A DNA stretch of 41,955 nucleotides, taken from positions 1 through 41,955 of the forward strand of contig JAGVAS010000151.1 of NCBI GenBank assembly GCA_020060185.1, read 5' to 3'. This stretch comes from Desulfovibrio sp. (lineage in GTDB: Bacteria; Bacillota; Dethiobacteria; DTU022; UBA8154). The notes beneath the pieces were generated by a model. It was given only the letters and a program-made list of their open reading frames with translations, was not told the DNA's origin and made no database searches. A program made the position numbers and the translations under genes. Below, piece by piece: positions 23,633-32,129 of this stretch. Within the stretch, counting starts at the first letter, position 1, and every line of letters begins with the position of its first letter.

Positions 23633-26305
23633 ATGATTTCTTTAACTATAAATGGTCAGAGAGTGGAAGTAGAACCGGAAACAACGATTTTGCAGGCAGC
23701 CGAAAAGCTGGGTATTTTTATCCCTACTTTCTGCTATGACCCGGAACTTACTCTGGTAGGCGCCTGCCGTATGTGCGTGGTCGAGGTGGAAAAGGCCCGC
23801 GCCCTGGTAGCTTCCTGCTGTACCCCGGTAGGAGAGGGCATGGTGGTGCATACTGATACGGAACGGGTTCATGCTGCCCGTAAGGCAAACTTAAATCTCC
23901 TGCTGGCCAACCACCCTCTGGACTGTCTCACCTGTGAAAAGACGGGGAACTGCCGGCTGCAGGACTACTGCTATTTATACGGCGTTTCGGAAAGCGAGTA
24001 CAGCGGGGACCGCAAAAACTACGAACCCGACGCTACCAACCCGTTTTTTGTCAGGAATATGAACAAATGCATCCTCTGCGGCCTGTGTGTGCGCAAGTGC
24101 CATGAAATAAACGGAGCCGGGGCCATTGAATTTATGAACAGGGGCTTTGATTCCAAGGTAACCGCTGCTTTCGATGACCCGCTGGAGAACTCCTCCTGTG
24201 TATTCTGCGGCATGTGCGTGGATGCCTGCCCGGTAGGTGCCCTTACACCGAAACAGGGCCTCCGCAAGGGACGTCCCTGGGAACTTACCGCCGTTAAGAC
24301 TGTCTGTCCCTACTGCGGCACCGGCTGCGGCCTGGAGCTCTATGTTAAGGGTAACGAGATAGTGGGGATAAAAGGAGATGCCTTAAGTCCCGTTAACCGG
24401 GGCCTGACCTGTGTGAAGGGGCATTTTGGCATAGACTTCCTGCAAAGCCCGGAACGCCTTACCAGGCCGTTAATCAGAAAGAACGGCGAGCTGGTGGAGT
24501 CCTCCTGGGAAGAAGCCCTGGAACTTGTTGCCGGAAAATTAAAGGAGGTGAAGGGTACGGAACTGGCCGGGTTATCTTCGGCCCGGGCCACCAACGAGGA
24601 AAATTATCTTTTCCAGAAGCTGCTGCGTTCTCTGGGAACGAATAACATCGATCACTGTGCCCGCCTCTGACACGCTCCTACCGTAGCCGGTCTGGCTACA
24701 GCATTTGGTAGCGGCGCGATGACCAACAGTATCGGGGAAATAGAAAACGCGCAGGCATTGTTTGTGATCGGATCCAATACTACCGAGACCCATCCTGTAA
24801 TCGGCTACAGGGTCAAAATGGCCCAGAAGAAGGGCGCTTCCCTGATCGTAGCCGATCCCAGGCGTATCGAACTGGCCGAATATGCCGATGTGTTTTTACA
24901 GCTCCGCCCGGGAACCAATGAGGCCCTGCTAAACGGGATGATCAACGTCATCATCCAGGAAGGCCTGGCGGATGAAGGGTTTATCAGGGAAAGAACAGAA
25001 GGCTATGAAGAAATGGCCGCAGCCGTACTAAAATATACTCCCGAATATGTAGAAGGGATTACGGGAGTTGCCGCGGAAGATCTTCGCCAGGCAGCCAGGC
25101 TTTATGCCGGGGCTGACAGTGCGGCCATACTTTATACCATGGGCATAACCCAGCATACCAAGGGTACCGACTCCGTGCTGGCTGTAGCCAACCTGGCCAT
25201 GGTAAGCGGCAATATCGGAAAGCCTTGCAGCGGTGTTAACCCCCTGCGGGGACAGAACAATGTCCAGGGGGCCTGTGATATGGGGGCCCTGCCCGTTGTT
25301 TTTACCGGTTACCAGCGAGTGGACAATGAAGATGCCCTCTCCAAATTTAAAAAAGCCTGGGGTGTAAAGCTCAACTCCCAACCCGGATTAACCGTAACGG
25401 AAATTTTTGACAGTATTCTCCAGGGCAAGATAAAAGCCCTCTATGTCATGGGAGAGAATCCTGCCCTCAGTGATGCCAACCTGCATCACGTCATGGAGGC
25501 GCTGGAGAAGCTCGACTTCCTGGTTGTTCAGGATATCTTTTTAACAGAAACAGCGGCCCTTGCCGATGTCGTCCTGCCGGCGGCAGCATTTGCCGAAAAA
25601 CAGGGAACATTTACCAATACGGAGCGCCGGGTGCAGATGGTACGTCAGGCGGTGAATCCTCCCGGTGAAGCCAAACCGGACTGGCTTATTTTACAGGAAC
25701 TGGCCTATAAACTGGGTATCGAATGGCATTATGAAACACCGGAAGATATTTTCCAGGAGATTGCCCTCTTGACCCCCAGCTACGCCGGTATCAGCTACCA
25801 GCGCCTGGAGGAAGAAGGCGGGCTGCAGTGGCCCTGCACCGACGGTGAGCATCCCGGAACGCCTTACCTGCACCAGGGTAAATTCTCCCGGGGGAAAGGC
25901 CTTTTTACCCCTGTGGAATACCGGCCTCCCGCTGAAGAACCTGATGAGGAATACCCGCTGGTGTTGACCACGGGGCGCAACCTCTTCCATTACCATACCG
26001 GTACAATGACCCGCCGCAGCAACGGCATTAATGCCTTCAAGCCGGAAGAGATGGTACAAATCAGTATAGATGATGCTGCCAGGCTGGGAATTAACGAAGG
26101 AGACATGGTGGAAATAACCTCGCGCCGGGGACATGTAAAGGCCAGGGCAGCGGTTACGGAGAAAGTTCCTCCGGGAATAATCTTTATGACTTTCCATTTT
26201 CATGAAGCTGCTGCAAACTTATTGACGAACAACGAGGTGGACCCCGTAGCCAAAATTCCGGAGTTAAAAGTCTGTGCCGTAAAGGTGGAAAAAACAGAAC
26301 CATAG
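23633..26305 (+). CDS. fdhA: Selenocysteine formate dehydrogenase catalytic subunit FdhA
   Basis: The enzyme interconverts formate and CO2. The gene is read through the in-frame TGA at 24668-24670 as selenocysteine (residue 346), giving 890 residues. The flanking residues (NIDHCARL before, HAPTVAGLA after) match the Sec site of this family, and a SECIS hairpin follows. Domains: NuoG-like [2Fe-2S] (C34, C45, C48, C62/63); His-Cys cluster (H94, C98, C101, C107); two [4Fe-4S] clusters (C146-C156 and C189-C199); molybdopterin-enzyme [4Fe-4S] (C225, C228, C232, C260); the molybdenum or tungsten bis-MGD core; and the C-terminal dinucleotide-binding domain ([18 protein letters not shown]). An ATG at 24719 is internal. 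Confidence 0.96.
24668..24711 (+). promoter_or_regulatory. UGA selenocysteine codon with bacterial SECIS hairpin
   Basis: Directly after the TGA, GTAGCC (24683-24688) pairs with GGCTAC (24694-24699) across the loop GGTCT, and CTACC (24678-24682) pairs with GGTAG (24707-24711). The loop matches the GGUCU of the Escherichia coli fdhF SECIS that binds the elongation factor SelB, and the distance from the UGA is right. Confidence 0.92.
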
Positions 26306-26338
26306 TACAGGGTTTGTCTGGAGTTAATTTAAGATAGG

Positions 26339-26367
26339 AATCCCCCTTTTTCAGGGGGATTTTTTTT
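26339..26367 (+). terminator. Terminator after fdhA
   Basis: AATCCCCCT and AGGGGGATT form a nine-base-pair stem with loop TTTTC, followed by T7. It ends the formate dehydrogenase structural operon before fdhD. Confidence 0.92.
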
Positions 26368-26395
26368 GTATTTAAAAGGATTTAATGCTTATAAT
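26366..26395 (+). promoter_or_regulatory. Probable fdhD promoter
   Basis: TTGTAT (26366-26371) and TATAAT (26390-26395) are 18 bases apart, between the fdhA terminator and fdhD. The -10 match is perfect; the -35 overlaps the terminator T-run and is weaker. Confidence 0.55.
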
Positions 26396-26470
26396 ACAGA
26401 AGTAAATGGAAGTTTAAGGTGGAAAAAGGGGTATTACACTTTCCAGCAGAAGGCAGGGACCAGGTGAGAA

Positions 26471-27265
26471 ATGGATGAGTTAAAGAACCGGGGCGTTAGG
26501 GAAATGGAAATTGTTCGTATTAAGAACCGGCAGAGAAGCAGGGAGAAGGATCAGGTTATTACGGAAACGCCCCTGACAATCTTTTTTAATGACAGGGAGT
26601 TTGTTACCTTGTTATGTTCCCCCGGCAAGCCGGATTTCCTGGCGGTAGGTTTTCTTCGTTCGGAAGGCCTCATCAATACGGCTGAAGATCTGGATGATGT
26701 CAGCGTGGATTACCAGAAGGGGATCGTTTTTGTCAGGACAAAAACCCGTACTGATCTGATAGAGAAGCTGTACGGTAAAAGAACCATAACTTCGGGGTGT
26801 GGTAAGGGGACGCTTTTTTTCCATGTCCTCGATTCCCTGCAAAGCAAGCGGATAGAATCTACCCTGCAAATAAGTGCGGAGTTCCTGTTAAAATTAATGA
26901 CCTCCTTACAGGAAAACTCCGTGCTCTTTAAAACTACCGGCGGTGTACACAGCGCCGCCCTTGCCAACAGGGAAGAAATTCTTTTTTACAGCGAAGACAT
27001 TGGCCGCCATAATGCTGTCGATAAGATCGTTGGAGAGTGTATCATAAAAAATATCCCCCTTGACGATAAAATTCTGTTGTCCAGCGGCCGCCTTTCCTCG
27101 GAGATCGTCATTAAAGGTGCTAAGCTGCGCTTGCCGTTCATCGTCTCCAGATCTGCCCCCACCTCCTTAAGCGTGGAACTGGCCGAACAAACGGGAATTA
27201 CCCTGGTAGGCTTTGCCCGCGGCAGGCGGTTAAATATATATTCTCATGATTATAGAATTGTTTGA
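26471..27265 (+). CDS. fdhD: FdhD, sulfur carrier for formate dehydrogenase
   Basis: The 264-residue FdhD protein moves sulfur from a cysteine desulfurase to the molybdopterin cofactor of FdhA, which is needed for activity. Family features: ETPLTIFFND near the start, FLRSEGLI, the SGCGKG motif with catalytic Cys110 (the Clostridial one-Cys form of the CxxC loop), TGGVHSAAL, EDIGRHNAVDKI and LLSSGRLSSEIV. AGGTGA precedes the ATG. It has its own likely promoter after the fdhA terminator, so dosage can differ from the structural genes. Confidence 0.95.
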   Translation: MDELKNRGVREMEIVRIKNRQRSREKDQVITETPLTIFFNDREFVTLLCSPGKPDFLAVGFLRSEGLINTAEDLDDVSVDYQKGIVFVRTKTRTDLIEKLYGKRTITSGCGKGTLFFHVLDSLQSKRIESTLQISAEFLLKLMTSLQENSVLFKTTGGVHSAALANREEILFYSEDIGRHNAVDKIVGECIIKNIPLDDKILLSSGRLSSEIVIKGAKLRLPFIVSRSAPTSLSVELAEQTGITLVGFARGRRLNIYSHDYRIV

Positions 27266-27412
27266 CCGGGATGTTAATATATATTAACAAATAAAAAAAC
27301 GAAATAGAGTGCGCCAGGGTTATTAAGGACAAGATACTGGGGAATAATAACAATCATGCTGTATTAAAAGACAAAGCACATTTCATTTTAGCTGCTAAAG
27401 GCGACAGAATAT

Positions 27413-27441
27413 TTGCAGAATGTAACCGCTTGTGATATAAT
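27413..27441 (+). promoter_or_regulatory. Extended -10 promoter of the minigene/radical SAM unit
   Basis: TATAAT (27436-27441) is preceded by TG at 27433-27434, the extended -10 form, and TTGCAG (27413-27418) lies 17 bases upstream. Transcription would begin near 27448, giving a leader that includes the minigene. Confidence 0.7.
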
Positions 27442-27500
27442 AAATAAATGGATAAGTGTTGTAAGGTGAATTTTTTTCAAAACCAAAGGAGCTGAAGCCT

Positions 27501-27527
27501 ATGAAGAAGATTCCACCTTATTGCTAA
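27501..27527 (+). CDS. Eight-codon minigene MKKIPPYC
   Basis: ATG 27501 follows AAAGGAG (27485-27491) at nine bases and encodes MKKIPPYC, ending TAA. The stop lies 33 bases before the radical SAM gene, which has its own strong site. Eight codons is too short for any family call. The evidence for translation is the ribosome site, the promoter upstream and the position. The terminal Tyr-Cys after Pro-Pro is a possible substrate for peptide modification by the neighbouring enzyme; alternatively it is a regulatory leader peptide. The same stretch can pair with 27462-27471 in RNA (TAAGGTG / CACCTTA). Confidence 0.45.
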   Translation: MKKIPPYC

Positions 27528-27560
27528 AATAATAAATAATTTTTGAAGGGAGGGAAAAAG

Positions 27561-28925
27561 ATGGCTTTTGATTCTGTAAAAAAAATAGCGGCTGAATTTG
27601 CTCTGGACAGGGCCATAAATTATATAACAAAAGATCCGGAAAAAAATTTGTTAACACTCATGGATTTCATAGAAAAGGTAGCCATAGCTCCCGACCACAA
27701 AGATGCAGTAAAGAAGTTAAAAGCTCATTTTAAAAATAATCCCCAAATTATGGAACAGACCCGGCGCATTGCCAGTAATCCCAAAATGCTATACAACCTC
27801 TTTAATTCCTGGGTTATTGATGGCACTTTTCTGGGCAGGCCCAAACGTGAAAAGCTCAGCAGGGAACTTGGTATAAATATTCCCGCATTGATTTTGATAG
27901 ATCCCACTTCTGCCTGTAATTTGCGCTGTCAAGGCTGCTGGGCAGGGGAGTACAGCAAAGCAGATCGTCTTGAACCAGAGTTGTTTAGCCGGATTATCTC
28001 GGAAGCCAAGGAACTGGGAATTCATTGGATTGTTCTTTCAGGGGGCGAGCCTTTCTGTTATCCTCACCTGCTGGATGTGGTGGCCGATCATCCGGAGTCC
28101 GTTTTCATGGTTTACACCAACGGTACACTTATTGATGAAAAAGTAGCCGATCGCCTGGCCGAACTGGCCAATTTATCCCCTGCTTTCAGCCTGGAAGGCT
28201 GGCGCGAGCAGACCGATGCCCGCAGGGGTACTGGCACTTTTGACAAGGTTATGAAGGCTATGGACCTTCTCAGGGAAAGAGGAATATTTTTTGGCGCTTC
28301 CGTAACATCCATGCGCAATAATATCTACGAACTTTTTAGTACTGAATTTATAGATTTCCTTGTAGAAAAAGGTGTAACCTATATGTGGTCTTTCCACTAT
28401 ATTCCTGTAGGGCGCGACCCTAATGTAGAACTAATGCTTACTCCTGAACAGCGGCTCTGGATGCTGGAAAGAGTCAGGGAACTGAGACAGACTAAACCCG
28501 TGTTTATCGCCGATTTTTGGAATGATGGGGAATTTACGAAGGGATGTATTGCCGGTGGCAGGCAGTACTTCCATATTAATGCTGCCGGTGATGTCGAGCC
28601 CTGTGCTTTTGTCCATTTTGCCGTAGATTCCATTAAGGATAAAAGCCTGAAAGAAGTCCTGGGGAACCCCCTGTTCAGGGCGTACCAGAGGGAGCATCCC
28701 TTTAATAAAAACCACCTGGCTCCCTGCCCTATTATAGATTCCCCGGGGGCTCTAAGAAAAATGGTCAGAGAATGTGGTGCTCACCCCACCCATAAGGGAG
28801 CGGAGCAAGTCCTGGACGGAGAAGTGGCTAAATACCTGGACAATAATTCGCAGCGCTGGCTGCAACTGGCCGATGAATATAAAACGGGAACAATTAACAA
28901 AGAAGAGGTTAGTGCTGGAAAATAG
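27561..28925 (+). CDS. Radical SAM enzyme with SPASM-like C-terminus
   Basis: ATG 27561 follows GGGAGGG; the product has 454 residues. An N-terminal helical region of about 105 residues precedes the radical SAM core. The cluster motif is CNLRCQGC (Cys119, 123, 126), followed by LSGGEPF (SAM-binding GGE). The C-terminal part carries further cysteines (CIAGGRQYFHINAAGDVEPC, APCPI, ECGAHP) like a SPASM/Twitch auxiliary-cluster domain. Such enzymes use a 5'-deoxyadenosyl radical to modify peptides or other substrates. The substrate is not known. The MKKIPPYC minigene just upstream, on the same predicted transcript, is the obvious candidate partner. Confidence 0.88.
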   Translation: MAFDSVKKIAAEFALDRAINYITKDPEKNLLTLMDFIEKVAIAPDHKDAVKKLKAHFKNNPQIMEQTRRIASNPKMLYNLFNSWVIDGTFLGRPKREKLSRELGINIPALILIDPTSACNLRCQGCWAGEYSKADRLEPELFSRIISEAKELGIHWIVLSGGEPFCYPHLLDVVADHPESVFMVYTNGTLIDEKVADRLAELANLSPAFSLEGWREQTDARRGTGTFDKVMKAMDLLRERGIFFGASVTSMRNNIYELFSTEFIDFLVEKGVTYMWSFHYIPVGRDPNVELMLTPEQRLWMLERVRELRQTKPVFIADFWNDGEFTKGCIAGGRQYFHINAAGDVEPCAFVHFAVDSIKDKSLKEVLGNPLFRAYQREHPFNKNHLAPCPIIDSPGALRKMVRECGAHPTHKGAEQVLDGEVAKYLDNNSQRWLQLADEYKTGTINKEEVSAGK

Positions 28926-29015
28926 CAGGCAACGAGCTAAATACTTCCCAAAAGACGGTGTATAATGGCTGCAGGAATTCCACTTTAACCATAAATTTTT
29001 GTAATTATATAGAGG

Positions 29016-29055
29016 AACCCTTACTTCTTTCTTTTAAAAGAAGTAAGGGTTTTGT
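29016..29055. terminator. Terminator between convergent genes
   Basis: AACCCTTACTTCTTT (29016-29030) pairs with its exact complement at 29038-29052 and is followed by TTGTT. The 15-base-pair stem ends the radical SAM transcript and may also serve the opposing gene. Confidence 0.85.
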
Positions 29056-29136
29056 TATAAAGATATTGACAAATGTGTCCGGGTAAAGTTACTATATGCA
29101 TATATACTGTTTTAAATATCTTTCCTTAATGTTTTA

Positions 29137-30030
29137 TTAAGCGAAGCTGTCTTCGCTTTTTTCCTTTTTTTTATGAAGTTCAATGTACCTTTGTTTTACA
29201 CGCCTGCTTTCTTCTGCTAAAACGACACGGCGGGCGGAAACGTTAACGTGCCTGAATTGAAATCCGGTAAGGTATTCCAGCCTTTCTTTAACCTGCTTTT
29301 GAATTTCATGTAAGACCTGTGGAATATTAGTACCGTAGATCAAAGTAACATCCAGATTCATCATCATGCCGTTCTTACTGGAGACGATGACAGTTTTTTT
29401 GGCCCTGGCTACCCCTTTAACCTGTTCTGCCACATAAACAGCTATTTGTTCAATGACATTTTCGGAGAGGTAATAATTTCCCAGGGAACTGTACAGCGGA
29501 CGCACTATGGAATGCTCCGCCGTTCGGTAGGGTGAAGCTTTACTTTTACCCAAGAAAAAAGCCTTTAAGGGATCCAGAAAGTAACCAGGAAAATCTTTTT
29601 CGATGGCAAATGTAGGTATGGGTATGACGTGCCTGTTTTCTTTTTCCCTTATTTCCAGCGCCCGGGTAATTTCTTCGTGGGTAGAGACATCTTCTATGCG
29701 TATTATTTTCTCGGGGGCAGGGATTTCCAACCTTTTGGTAATATAACCCACCATGCGTTCGGAAATGCCCAGGATGAGGATGCTCTCAGGATTGACTTCC
29801 TTGATTTTTGTCCGGACTTGTTCAGCGTGTTGTGGATCTATAAAAATGGCCCTTTTAGTGGCCGCCATCCTTGTATTTTCTCTTTTGGCTGAACGGCCGG
29901 CCAGCACCTGGTTGCCTTTAATAAGCAACCCGTCATCGATAATATATTCTATTCCTTCCTGGAAAGCTACCAGCGCACAATGGTGGCTTTTGCCTGTACC
30001 ACTGGGTCCGATTAGGGCATATATCCTCAT
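29137..30030 (-). CDS. P-loop ATPase fused to an Asp23/Gls24 domain
   Basis: The 297-residue protein has a Walker A loop at the start (GPSGTGKSHH) followed by a nucleotide-binding domain to about residue 180 (YIIDDGLLIKG, ILILGISERMV). The last 110 residues form an Asp23/Gls24-type domain (VIEQIAVYVAEQVKGV, then NLDVTLIYGTNIPQVLHEIQ and HVNVSARRVVL). Asp23 proteins stand alone in most Firmicutes and are linked to cell-envelope stress. The fusion suggests an ATP-dependent switch controlling an envelope function, but no activity is known to me. GGAGGG precedes the ATG and a good promoter lies upstream. Confidence 0.8.
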   Translation of the reverse strand: MRIYALIGPSGTGKSHHCALVAFQEGIEYIIDDGLLIKGNQVLAGRSAKRENTRMAATKRAIFIDPQHAEQVRTKIKEVNPESILILGISERMVGYITKRLEIPAPEKIIRIEDVSTHEEITRALEIREKENRHVIPIPTFAIEKDFPGYFLDPLKAFFLGKSKASPYRTAEHSIVRPLYSSLGNYYLSENVIEQIAVYVAEQVKGVARAKKTVIVSSKNGMMMNLDVTLIYGTNIPQVLHEIQKQVKERLEYLTGFQFRHVNVSARRVVLAEESRRVKQRYIELHKKKEKSEDSFA

Positions 30031-30057
30031 TAATTTTCCCTCCTGATTTTCAAACTG

Positions 30058-30086
30058 AGTATATCATAATTAACTGGGGAAGTCGA
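30058..30086 (-). promoter_or_regulatory. Promoter of the P-loop/Asp23 gene
   Basis: On the minus strand TCGACT (30086-30081) and TATACT (30063-30058) are 17 bases apart, about 28 bases before the start codon. Confidence 0.6.
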
Positions 30087-30103
30087 TAAGATAAAAAACT
30101 CAT

Positions 30104-30130
30104 CTGCAAGCAGGATTTGCAGCTTTTTTT
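30104..30130 (+). terminator. Terminator ahead of the carboxyltransferase gene
   Basis: CTGCAA (30104-30109) pairs with TTGCAG (30117-30122) and is followed by C and T7. On the plus strand it would block read-through from the left into the carboxyltransferase promoter. Confidence 0.6.
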
Positions 30131-30164
30131 AACCCCCTGGTTTGGAATTGTTGCGCTTTTCTTA

Positions 30165-30193
30165 TTGAAAAAGACTGGTGATATTGATATACT
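30165..30193 (+). promoter_or_regulatory. Promoter of the carboxyltransferase gene
   Basis: TTGAAA (30165-30170) and TATACT (30188-30193) are separated by 17 bases. It lies about 110 bases before the start codon, leaving a short untranslated leader. Confidence 0.75.
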
Positions 30194-30306
30194 GAAAAAC
30201 GTGGGAGCATGAAGGCAATAAAAGTACGGAGATAATAAGTGCGCCTGAAGGATAATTCAGGCTACAGGGTAGAGATAAAAGCTTAAGAAAAACAGGAGGT
30301 GCTTTT

Positions 30307-31848
30307 ATGGAAGACAAATTAAATTTTTTGCAGCAGAGAAGGAATATTATCCTTCAGGGCGGCGGTGCGGAGCGAATTGAAGACCAGCATAAAAAGGGAA
30401 AGCAAACGGCCAGAGAGAGATTGGAACAATTTTTGGATCCGGGCAGCTTTATGGAAGTAGGTACCTTTGTCCAGGGCGGCCTGGAAGATGCCAGTACAAT
30501 GGACATCCCCCTGCCGGGAGAAGGCGTGGTGACCGGCTATGGGACAGTAGATGGGCGCTTAGTATATGTTTTTGCCCAGGACTTTACCGTTTCCGGGGGC
30601 TCCCTGGGAGAAATGCATGCCGCTAAAATTTGTCGTGTTATGGATTTAGCTGCCCAAAACGGTGCTCCCTTTATCGGTATCAATGACTCCGGAGGGGCAA
30701 GAATCCAGGAAGGCGTTATGTCCCTGGACGGCTATGGTAATATTTTTTATCGTAACACTGTTAATTCCGGGGTAATTCCCCAGATTTCCGTTATAATGGG
30801 ACCCAGTGCCGGGGGGGCGGTCTATTCCCCTGCGCTGACTGATTTTGTTTTCATGGTTGATAATACCAGCTATATGTTTATAACCGGGCCTCAGGTCATC
30901 AAGGCGGTAACCGGTGAAGAGGTTTCACCCGGTAAGCTCGGCGGCGCCGCCACCCATAATGAGGTAAGCGGGGTGGCTCATTTTAGGGCGAAGGACGAGC
31001 AGGAATGTTTCATGTTACTTAAAAAGCTCTTGAGTTACCTGCCTTCCAATAACCTGAATAATGCTCCTGTTATTCCACCCGTGGAACCAACCCTGCCGGC
31101 GGAGGACCTGGTAAACCTGGTACCTGCCGATCCCAACAGGTCCTATGACGTGGTGGATGTTATCAAAAGGGTTGTTGATGGAAGCGAGTTTTTCCAGGTT
31201 CACGAGCATTACGCCAAAAACGCCGTGGTAGGTTTTGCCAGGATTGCCGGTCAATCGGTGGGCATCATCGCCAACCAGCCCAAGTTCCTGGCCGGATGCC
31301 TGGATATAAACAGTTCCGATAAGATTTCCCGTTTTGTCAGGTTTTGCGATTGCTTTAATATTCCCATGGTTACATTTGTGGATGTTCCGGGCTATCTTCC
31401 CGGCGTGCACCAGGAATACGGGGGTATTATCCGCCATGGTGCAAAAATTCTCTATGCTTACTCCGAGGCTACTGTTCCCCAGGTCAGCGTTATTTTACGC
31501 AAGGCTTACGGCGGTGCCTACATTGCCATGAACGCCCGCAGCCTGGGGGCGGACTTTGCCTTCGCCTGGCCCACGGCGGAGATAGCTGTGATGGGACCCG
31601 AAGGAGCGATCAATATCATTAACCGCAGGGAAATAGAAAAGGCTGAGAACCCCGAAGAGGAAAGAAAAAACAAGGTAAATGAATACCGGCAAAAATTCGC
31701 CAACCCTTATATTGCCGCAGCTCGAGGTTGGGTAGATGATGTAATCCATCCTGCGGATACCCGCCGCCATCTCATCAGGGCCCTTGATTCGCTTAAAGAT
31801 AAATTTGAAGACCGGCCCCGTAAAAAACACGGCAATTTCCCCGTTTAA
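30307..31848 (+). CDS. Carboxyltransferase subunit, propionyl-/methylmalonyl-CoA type
   Basis: The 513-residue protein belongs to the biotin-dependent carboxyltransferase family (PccB / MmdA). It moves a carboxyl group between biotin and an acyl-CoA such as propionyl- or methylmalonyl-CoA. Family features: KGKQTARERLEQFLDPGSF, QDFTVSGGSLGEMHAAKI, GINDSGGARIQEG (oxyanion hole of the first crotonase-like domain), GPSAGGAVYSPALTDF, FVDVPGYLPGVHQEYGGIIRHG, and KAYGGAYIAMNAR in the second. The length matches MmdA. No biotin carrier, biotin carboxylase or sodium-pump subunit lies next to it, so a decarboxylase versus carboxylase role cannot be decided. It is cytoplasmic, with AGGAGG seven bases before the ATG. 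Confidence 0.92.
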   Translation: MEDKLNFLQQRRNIILQGGGAERIEDQHKKGKQTARERLEQFLDPGSFMEVGTFVQGGLEDASTMDIPLPGEGVVTGYGTVDGRLVYVFAQDFTVSGGSLGEMHAAKICRVMDLAAQNGAPFIGINDSGGARIQEGVMSLDGYGNIFYRNTVNSGVIPQISVIMGPSAGGAVYSPALTDFVFMVDNTSYMFITGPQVIKAVTGEEVSPGKLGGAATHNEVSGVAHFRAKDEQECFMLLKKLLSYLPSNNLNNAPVIPPVEPTLPAEDLVNLVPADPNRSYDVVDVIKRVVDGSEFFQVHEHYAKNAVVGFARIAGQSVGIIANQPKFLAGCLDINSSDKISRFVRFCDCFNIPMVTFVDVPGYLPGVHQEYGGIIRHGAKILYAYSEATVPQVSVILRKAYGGAYIAMNARSLGADFAFAWPTAEIAVMGPEGAINIINRREIEKAENPEEERKNKVNEYRQKFANPYIAAARGWVDDVIHPADTRRHLIRALDSLKDKFEDRPRKKHGNFPV

Positions 31849-31863
31849 CTGGAAAAAATTACA

Positions 31864-31887
31864 GGGGGGACAGACCCCTTTTGGGGG
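31864..31887. repeat. REP-like G-rich inverted repeat
   Basis: A run of G, then ACAGACCCC, a TTTT loop and GGGGG form a short stem after the carboxyltransferase gene. The GGGGACA..CCCC theme recurs at 37902-38007, suggesting a common REP-type repeat. Confidence 0.5.
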
Positions 31888-31940
31888 AAATTGGAAAATA
31901 CTTAATAAAGCTGTATCTTGGTCCCTTCCCGGGCCAGCAT

Positions 31941-32080
31941 ATTAACTGCCACGACCCTGCGGGTCACAACAATGGATGAAAATGACCGGGTTTAGATCCC
32001 GCCATTGTTCCACAGACGCAGCGTTTTGCTGTTGGCGGAGCGACTTGTGAAGCGAAGCAAAAAGCTCTGCGCTATTTTCA
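31941..32080 (+). repeat. Dispersed structured repeat, copy B (short form)
   Basis: From CCACGACCCTGCGGGTCACA it runs through AACAATGG...CCATTGTT (an eight-base-pair stem enclosing CGGG/CCCG), then the 5' arm GCAGCGTTTTGCTGTTGG and GGAGCGACTTGTGAAGCGAAG, nearly identical to copy C at 38130-38210. It then jumps to the 3' end sequence (AGCAAAAAGCTCTGCGCTATT), so the central hairpins and the 3' arm of copy C are missing. It looks like an internal deletion form. It sits just upstream of the arg T-box leader. Confidence 0.75.
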
Positions 32081-32129
32081 TATTGACTTTTTAACGGCCT
32101 GGTGTTAAGATTTCTTCAAGACAATTGCA

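Larger units (their letters stand above)
31849..32129 (+). other. Intergenic stretch with repeats before the arg leader
   Basis: It holds a REP-like G-rich inverted repeat (31864-31887) and copy B of the dispersed structured repeat (31941-32080), then the start of the T-box leader. No gene is seen. A TTGACT near 32083 with TTAAGA about 17 bases on could be the arg operon promoter, but the -10 match is weak. Confidence 0.5.

Noticed and set aside
24719-26305. Separate molybdopterin oxidoreductase gene starting at ATG 24719
   Set aside because: It is the in-frame continuation of fdhA after the selenocysteine UGA; it has no ribosome site and would lack the active-site half.
27279-27300. GTTAATATATATTAAC palindrome after fdhD as a terminator
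   Set aside because: AT-only stem followed by A-rich, not T-rich, sequence on the plus strand.
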